NCBI GenBank assembly: GCA_900541985.1
Contig: UQLX01000001.1
Location: forward strand, 124,001 to 188,000
DNA length: 64,000 nt
Reading direction: 5' to 3'
Source of the DNA: an uncultured Blautia sp.
GTDB taxonomy: Bacteria; Bacillota; Clostridia; Lachnospirales; Lachnospiraceae
How positions within the stretch are numbered: the first letter of the stretch is position 1; each line of letters begins with the position of its first letter. Made by a program: the position numbers and the translations under genes. This document shows positions 60,034 through 64,000 of this stretch, piece by piece. The notes below the pieces were generated by a model. That model was not told where the DNA came from. It worked only from the letters and a program-made list of their open reading frames with translations, and ran no database searches.

Positions 60034-60915
60034 ATGAAAAAGAAAAAAGTTCTGATAGGTATAGCCGGAGTTTTTGTACTTGCAGCAGCACTTACATCCG
60101 TTACGGTGACAAAACAAAACGAATATAAGCTGATCCGGCAGTTTGGAAAGGTACAGCGAGTGATTGATAAACCAGGCATCAGTCTCAGGATCCCGGTGGT
60201 GGAAACTACGGCAACCCTGCCAAAGCAGACCCTTCTTTATGATTTGGCGCCTTCTGATGTTATTACAGGAGACAAGAAGACCATGATCACAGACAGCTAT
60301 GTAATATGGAGGATTTCTGATCCGCTGAAATTTGCAAGAACCCTGAATTCTTCTATTGAAAATGGAGAAAGCCGTATCAACACAGCCATTTATAATGCGA
60401 CAAAAAATGCGATCAGCAGCATGTCTCAGGACGAAGTCATCACAAGCCGGGACGGCGAGCTTGCAGAAATGGTTATGGGATCTGTGAAAAACAACATGGA
60501 GCAGTATGGAATTTCTGTGATGCTGTTTGATACCAAGCAGCTGGATCTGCCGGAGGATAATAAGGATGCGGTTTATGAACGGATGGTTTCTGAAAGAGAT
60601 AATATTGCAGCCACCTATACGGCACAGGGAAATTCCGAGGCAAAGGTGATCCGTAATACAACAGATAAAGAAGTTGCCATCCAGATTTCAGAAGCAAAGA
60701 AAAAAGCAGAGATCCTGGAAGCGGAAGGCGAGCAGGAATATATGAAGATTCTTGCCAGCGCTTATGGGGAAGAAGGAAGAAGTGATTTTTATTCCTTTGT
60801 AAGAAGCCTGGATGCACTGAAAAATTCCATGACAGGAGAGGATAAAACGGTGATTCTTTCCGCGGATTCCCCGATTGCACAGATCTTTCAGGGGAATACA
60901 GGAACTGTAGAATAG
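60034..60915 (+). CDS. hflC: SPFH-domain membrane protein, HflC-like
   Basis: 293 residues. N-terminal helix (about 5-22), SPFH domain (EYKLIRQFGKVQRVIDKPGISLRIPVVETTATLPKQTLLYD, in parts; SYVIWRISDPLKF), coiled segment (EVAIQISEAKKKAEILEAEGEQEYMKILASAYGEEGR) and a short tail with DKTVILSADSPIAQIF, as in HflC. The start is one base after the hflK stop. The pair likely forms one complex. Confidence 0.9.
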   Translation: MKKKKVLIGIAGVFVLAAALTSVTVTKQNEYKLIRQFGKVQRVIDKPGISLRIPVVETTATLPKQTLLYDLAPSDVITGDKKTMITDSYVIWRISDPLKFARTLNSSIENGESRINTAIYNATKNAISSMSQDEVITSRDGELAEMVMGSVKNNMEQYGISVMLFDTKQLDLPEDNKDAVYERMVSERDNIAATYTAQGNSEAKVIRNTTDKEVAIQISEAKKKAEILEAEGEQEYMKILASAYGEEGRSDFYSFVRSLDALKNSMTGEDKTVILSADSPIAQIFQGNTGTVE

Positions 60916-60948
60916 AAAGCACAGAATTGAAAAAAATAAAAAAAGTGC

Positions 60949-60977
60949 TTGCAATCCACATACATTGGTGCTACACT
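60949..60977 (+). promoter_or_regulatory. Promoter before rpmJ
   Basis: TTGCAA, 17 bp, TACACT. The AAAAAAGTGCTTGCAAT block is the same as before rpsJ. Confidence 0.75.
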
Positions 60978-61048
60978 ATAATGCGAACGCGCTATGAGTG
61001 CGTCCGTAACTGCAGATTCAAGTCGAAACTATGAGAGGAGGATTTCCA

Positions 61049-61162
61049 GTGAAAGTAAGATCATCTGTAAAGCCGATCTGCGAGAAATGCAAGATCATCA
61101 AAAGAAAAGGATCTATCAGAGTAATCTGTGAAAATCCAAAACACAAACAGCGCCAGGGCTAA
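61049..61162 (+). CDS. rpmJ: 50S ribosomal protein L36
   Basis: 37 residues from a GTG start behind AGAGGAGGATTTCCA: MKVRSSVKPICEKCKIIKRK and onward to KHKQRQG. Zinc form, with Cys11, Cys14, Cys27 and His32. Too short for many gene finders but complete. Confidence 0.97.
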   Translation: MKVRSSVKPICEKCKIIKRKGSIRVICENPKHKQRQG

Positions 61163-61457
61163 TGCCGGTGGTTTGTGAAACGTGCGGCTGCAGTTTGATA
61201 CACCCGGAAGGGTTGTTCGGACTGTTTGAATTTTTTAAAGCATGTATTGCCTAATACCGAGAGGCAACAGCGGCTTATATTGCTGCAATTTCGGAAAGGC
61301 TGTCTTACGCCAAAGACGGCTGGGTGTTTTACCGAGGCACCCCAATTAGGAAACTAGAAACAGAAAGCAGGACGATAGATGCACCCCATTTCACCTTGCG
61401 GGAGCAAGTGGTGTACATTTGGAAAGCTTTCAAAACAGAAAATGGAGGAAACAGTAC
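61163..61457 (+). promoter_or_regulatory. Structured spacer between rpmJ and rpsM
   Basis: 295 nt without a gene. CAGTTTGA (61191-61198) pairs with TCGGACTG (61217-61224) around an ACACCC/GGGTTGT stem, followed by TTTGAATTTTTT, an attenuator-like hairpin. Further stems are TTGCCT/AGGCAA, CAGCGG/TTGCTG, GCTGTCTT/AAGACGGC and CACCTTGC/GCAAGTGGTG. In E. coli the alpha operon is controlled by S4 at a leader before rpsM; this spacer has the same position. Ends in TGGAGGAAACAGTAC. Confidence 0.6.
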
Positions 61458-61826
61458 ATGGCTCGTATAGCTGGTGTAGACTTACCAAGAGAAAAACGTA
61501 TTGAAATTGGCCTTACCTATATTTATGGTATCGGCAGACCAAGCGCAGACAAGATTCTTGCGCAGGCAAATGTAAATCCTGATACACGTGTCAGAGATCT
61601 TACTGATGACGAAGTAAAGAGAATCAGCGCTGTCATTGATGAGACAATGATGGTAGAAGGTGATCTTCGTCGTGAAATCGCTCTGAATATCAAGAGACTG
61701 CAGGAAATCGGATGCTACAGAGGAATTCGTCATCGTAAAGGACTTCCGGTTCGTGGTCAGAAGACCAAGACTAATGCGAGAACACGCAAGGGTCCGAAGA
61801 GAACAGTAGCAAACAAGAAAAAATAA
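61458..61826 (+). CDS. rpsM: 30S ribosomal protein S13
   Basis: 122 residues, MARIAGVDLPREKRIEIGLT through GLPVRGQKTKTNARTRKGP. ATG 61458 follows TGGAGG; an upstream in-frame start would add unrelated residues. Confidence 0.98.
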   Translation: MARIAGVDLPREKRIEIGLTYIYGIGRPSADKILAQANVNPDTRVRDLTDDEVKRISAVIDETMMVEGDLRREIALNIKRLQEIGCYRGIRHRKGLPVRGQKTKTNARTRKGPKRTVANKKK

Positions 61827-61878
61827 TTCGTAACATATAGTATATTTCAAATAAAGGAAAGCGTAGGTTAGTTTTAAA

Positions 61879-62274
61879 ATGGCAAAAGCAACCAGAAAAA
61901 CGACAACAAAACGTCGTGTCAAGAAAAACGTTGAACACGGACAGGCACATATCCAGTCTTCTTTCAATAACACTATCGTTACTCTGACTGACAGTGAAGG
62001 AAACGCTCTTTCATGGGCAAGTGCCGGTGGTCTGGGATTTAGAGGTTCAAGGAAATCTACTCCTTATGCAGCACAGATGGCAGCAGAGACTGCAACAAAA
62101 GCTGCTCTGATCCATGGATTAAAAACTGTTGATGTTATGGTAAAAGGACCGGGATCAGGCCGTGAAGCTGCAATTCGTGCACTTCAGGCATGTGGTCTTG
62201 AAGTAACAAGTATCCGTGACGTAACACCGGTTCCGCACAACGGATGCCGTCCACCAAAACGCAGAAGAGTCTAA
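61879..62274 (+). CDS. rpsK: 30S ribosomal protein S11
   Basis: 131 residues (GQAHIQSSFNNTIVTLTDSEGN, PVPHNGCRPPKRRRV). Platform protein. The ribosome site is weak (AAAGGAAAGCGTAGG, about 20 bases upstream), which is unusual in this cluster. Confidence 0.98.
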   Translation: MAKATRKTTTKRRVKKNVEHGQAHIQSSFNNTIVTLTDSEGNALSWASAGGLGFRGSRKSTPYAAQMAAETATKAALIHGLKTVDVMVKGPGSGREAAIRALQACGLEVTSIRDVTPVPHNGCRPPKRRRV

Positions 62275-62292
62275 TTAAGGAGGAAGCTTGAA

Positions 62293-62886
62293 ATGGCAGT
62301 AAACAGAGTGCCTGTACTGAAAAGATGCAGATCCCTTGGTCTGGATCCAATCTACTTAGGAATTGATAAAAAATCTACAAGACAGTTAAAACGTGCAAAC
62401 AGAAAAATGTCTGAGTACGGTTTACAGTTAAGAGAAAAACAGAAAGCAAAATTCATCTACGGTGTTCTTGAGAAACCTTTCCGTAACTACTACAAGAAAG
62501 CAGACAGAATGCCGGGCCAGACAGGTGAGAACCTGATGGTTATGCTTGAGACAAGACTTGACAACGTAATCTTCCGTATGGGATTTGCAAGAACAAGACG
62601 TGAGGCTCGTCAGATCGTTGACCACAAGCATGTACTTGTAAACGGCAAATGTGTAAACATTCCGTCTTACCTTGTAAAAGCAGGAGATACTGTTGAGATC
62701 AAAGAAAAATGCAAAGGTTCCGAGAGATACAAAGGAATCCTGGAAGTAACAGGCGGAAGACTTGTTCCGGAGTGGCTTGATGTAAATCAGGATGCTCTCA
62801 GCGGAACTGTAAAAGAGCTTCCAAACAGAGAAGTAATTGATGTACCTGTAGACGAGATGCTTATCGTCGAGCTGTACTCTAAGTAA
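62293..62886 (+). CDS. rpsD: 30S ribosomal protein S4
   Basis: 197 residues. N-terminal domain has a single Cys (VLKRCRSLG), so it is the zinc-free form. S4 RNA-binding domain LDNVIFRMGFARTRREARQIV is present. AAGGAGG precedes the ATG. S4 primes 30S assembly and represses its own operon in other bacteria. Confidence 0.98.
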   Translation: MAVNRVPVLKRCRSLGLDPIYLGIDKKSTRQLKRANRKMSEYGLQLREKQKAKFIYGVLEKPFRNYYKKADRMPGQTGENLMVMLETRLDNVIFRMGFARTRREARQIVDHKHVLVNGKCVNIPSYLVKAGDTVEIKEKCKGSERYKGILEVTGGRLVPEWLDVNQDALSGTVKELPNREVIDVPVDEMLIVELYSK

Positions 62887-62922
62887 AGCATAGAAGTTAA
62901 GGTGCAACTGAGCTTTTATGCG

Positions 62923-62956
62923 ATCCCCAAACAATGCCCAGGCAGAGTTTGGGGAT
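62923..62956 (+). promoter_or_regulatory. Hairpin between rpsD and rpoA
   Basis: ATCCCCAAAC (62923-62932) with GTTTGGGGAT (62947-62956), perfect, not followed by a T-run. Perhaps an RNA processing or stability element. Confidence 0.5.
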
Positions 62957-63004
62957 ACTACATTAAAAGTATGACGCAGCTTTCCAGAAGGAGGGAGCCT
63001 TATA

Positions 63005-63964
63005 GTGTTTGATTTTAATAAACCAAAAATCGAAATTACCGAAATATCAGAAGATAAGAAATTTGGCAGATTCGTAGTGGAACCGCTGGAAAGAGGTTAT
63101 GGTACTACCCTTGGCAATTCTCTCAGAAGAATTATGCTGTCTTCCCTCCCGGGAGCAGCTGTAAGCCAGGTGAAGATCGATGGCGTACTGCATGAATTCA
63201 GTTCTATCCCAGGTGTAAAAGAGGACGTTTCAGAGATCATCATGAATCTGAAAAGCCTTGCGATCAAAAATACAAGCGCTGACAATGAGCCAAAGACTGC
63301 ATATATTGAGTGTGAAGGCAAAGGCGTTGTAACAGCAGCTGACATCCAGACGGATCAGGATATTGAGATCATGAATCCGGATCAGGTTATCGCAACTCTG
63401 AACGGCGGTAAGGACTGCAGACTTGCTATGGAGCTTACAATTACCAGAGGACGTGGATATGTAAGCGCTGATAAAGGGAAAACAGATGACATGCCTATCG
63501 GCGTTATCGCTGTAGACGCTATCTATACACCGGTTGACAGAGTGAATATGGTTGTGGAAAACACCCGTGTAGGTCAGGTGACAGACTACGATAAGCTGAC
63601 ACTTGATGTATTCACAAACGGTACTCTGGACCCGGATGAGGCAGTCAGCCTTGCTGCAAAAGTATTAAGCGAGCATTTAAGCCTGTTCATTGATCTTTCT
63701 GAGAACGCTAAGACCGCTGAGGTCATGATCGAGAAAGAAGACAATGAGAAGGAAAAAGTTCTGGAAATGAGCATTGATGAGCTGGAGCTCTCTGTTCGTT
63801 CCTATAACTGTCTGAAGAGAGCCGGAATCAATACAGTAGAAGAGCTGTGCAATAGAACTTCTGAAGATATGATGAAGGTTCGTAATCTCGGACGTAAGTC
63901 ACTGGAAGAGGTTCTTGCAAAACTCAAAGAGCTGGGCCTGCAGCTTCAGCCTACAGAGGAATAA
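63005..63964 (+). CDS. rpoA: DNA-directed RNA polymerase subunit alpha
   Basis: 319 residues from GTG 63005 behind AGAAGGAGGGAGCC. N-terminal dimer domain (FVVEPLERGYGTTLGNSLRRIMLSSLPGAAV, in parts) and C-terminal helix-hairpin-helix domain that binds UP elements and activators (LELSVRSYNCLKRAGINTVEEL). The window ends 36 nt after its stop; rplQ would be expected next. Confidence 0.98.
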   Translation: MFDFNKPKIEITEISEDKKFGRFVVEPLERGYGTTLGNSLRRIMLSSLPGAAVSQVKIDGVLHEFSSIPGVKEDVSEIIMNLKSLAIKNTSADNEPKTAYIECEGKGVVTAADIQTDQDIEIMNPDQVIATLNGGKDCRLAMELTITRGRGYVSADKGKTDDMPIGVIAVDAIYTPVDRVNMVVENTRVGQVTDYDKLTLDVFTNGTLDPDEAVSLAAKVLSEHLSLFIDLSENAKTAEVMIEKEDNEKEKVLEMSIDELELSVRSYNCLKRAGINTVEELCNRTSEDMMKVRNLGRKSLEEVLAKLKELGLQLQPTEE

Positions 63965-64000
63965 AGAATCTTTGTGAGTTAAATATTACCGCGGGGAGCC

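Noticed and set aside
60977..60982. TATAAT as -10 for the rpmJ promoter
   Set aside because: The spacing to TTGCAA would be 22 bp. TACACT at 17 bp is preferred, in line with the rpsJ promoter.
1..64000. CRISPR arrays, insertion sequences, prophage genes, tRNA or rRNA genes
   Set aside because: No regularly spaced repeats, transposase or integrase motifs, or cloverleaf sequences were seen on either strand by reading.

Overview
The window is chromosomal DNA from a spore-forming, low-to-mid GC Firmicute. The ribosomal cluster order, AddAB instead of RecBCD, spoIIA and spoVA operons, a T-box leader on valS, type-Z S14 and the WhiA/Crh neighbourhood all point to the Clostridia, most likely Lachnospiraceae (a Blautia- or Mediterraneibacter-like gut bacterium). 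The genus is an inference. No phage, insertion sequence, CRISPR array, rRNA or tRNA gene was seen.

Layout. 1-11.6 kb: 3' end of hslO, nadE, a small membrane protein, the addB-addA recombination nuclease pair and an rsmF-type rRNA methyltransferase. 11.7-20.5 kb is an accessory and decaying region. It holds a sugar-binding-protein remnant joined to an araA remnant, an intact padR-DUF1700-DUF4097-pspC envelope-stress-like operon, a small spore protein, an SDR-nitroreductase pair, an acetyltransferase tail, a YitT protein, a DUF1349 pseudogene with deletions, and a LysR gene divergent from an anion-transporter remnant joined to a tartrate-dehydratase beta-subunit remnant. 20.6-25.3 kb: a two-gene ABC exporter with a very long coiled-coil permease and a structured leader. 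25.4-33.3 kb: T-box-controlled valS, an LTA-synthase-like sulfatase, folC and a zinc-ribbon/TPR membrane protein.

33.4-37.9 kb is a sporulation block: spoIIAA-spoIIAB-sigF on the plus strand converging on spoVAB-AC-AD-AE-AA on the minus strand, the latter behind a good sigma-G-type promoter. 38.0-41.8 kb is the tcdA-murB-rapZ-whiA-crh operon. It is followed by a convergent PAP2 phosphatase and a membrane protein that resembles a SipW-type signal peptidase lacking its catalytic residues.

44.2-64.0 kb is the S10-spc-alpha ribosomal protein region: rpsJ to rplO, secY, adk, map and infA, then rpmJ, rpsM, rpsK, rpsD and rpoA. It starts with a promoter and a strongly structured 230-nt leader. The usual infA-rpmJ junction is broken by about 4.2 kb carrying a hairpin-rich spacer, a MATE exporter on the minus strand and an hflK-hflC-like pair. 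Transcription resumes at rpmJ from a promoter whose -35 region matches the one before rpsJ. The hflK-hflC pair is preceded by what reads as a yybP-ykoY (Mn2+) riboswitch with an overlapping terminator.

The most unusual content is (1) the run of gene remnants fused or shortened by deletions at 11.7-20.5 kb, which look like collapsed arabinose and tartrate loci, and (2) the candidate Mn2+ riboswitch in front of SPFH-domain genes. Several structured leaders and a Crh protein with Glu at position 15 are also worth checking.
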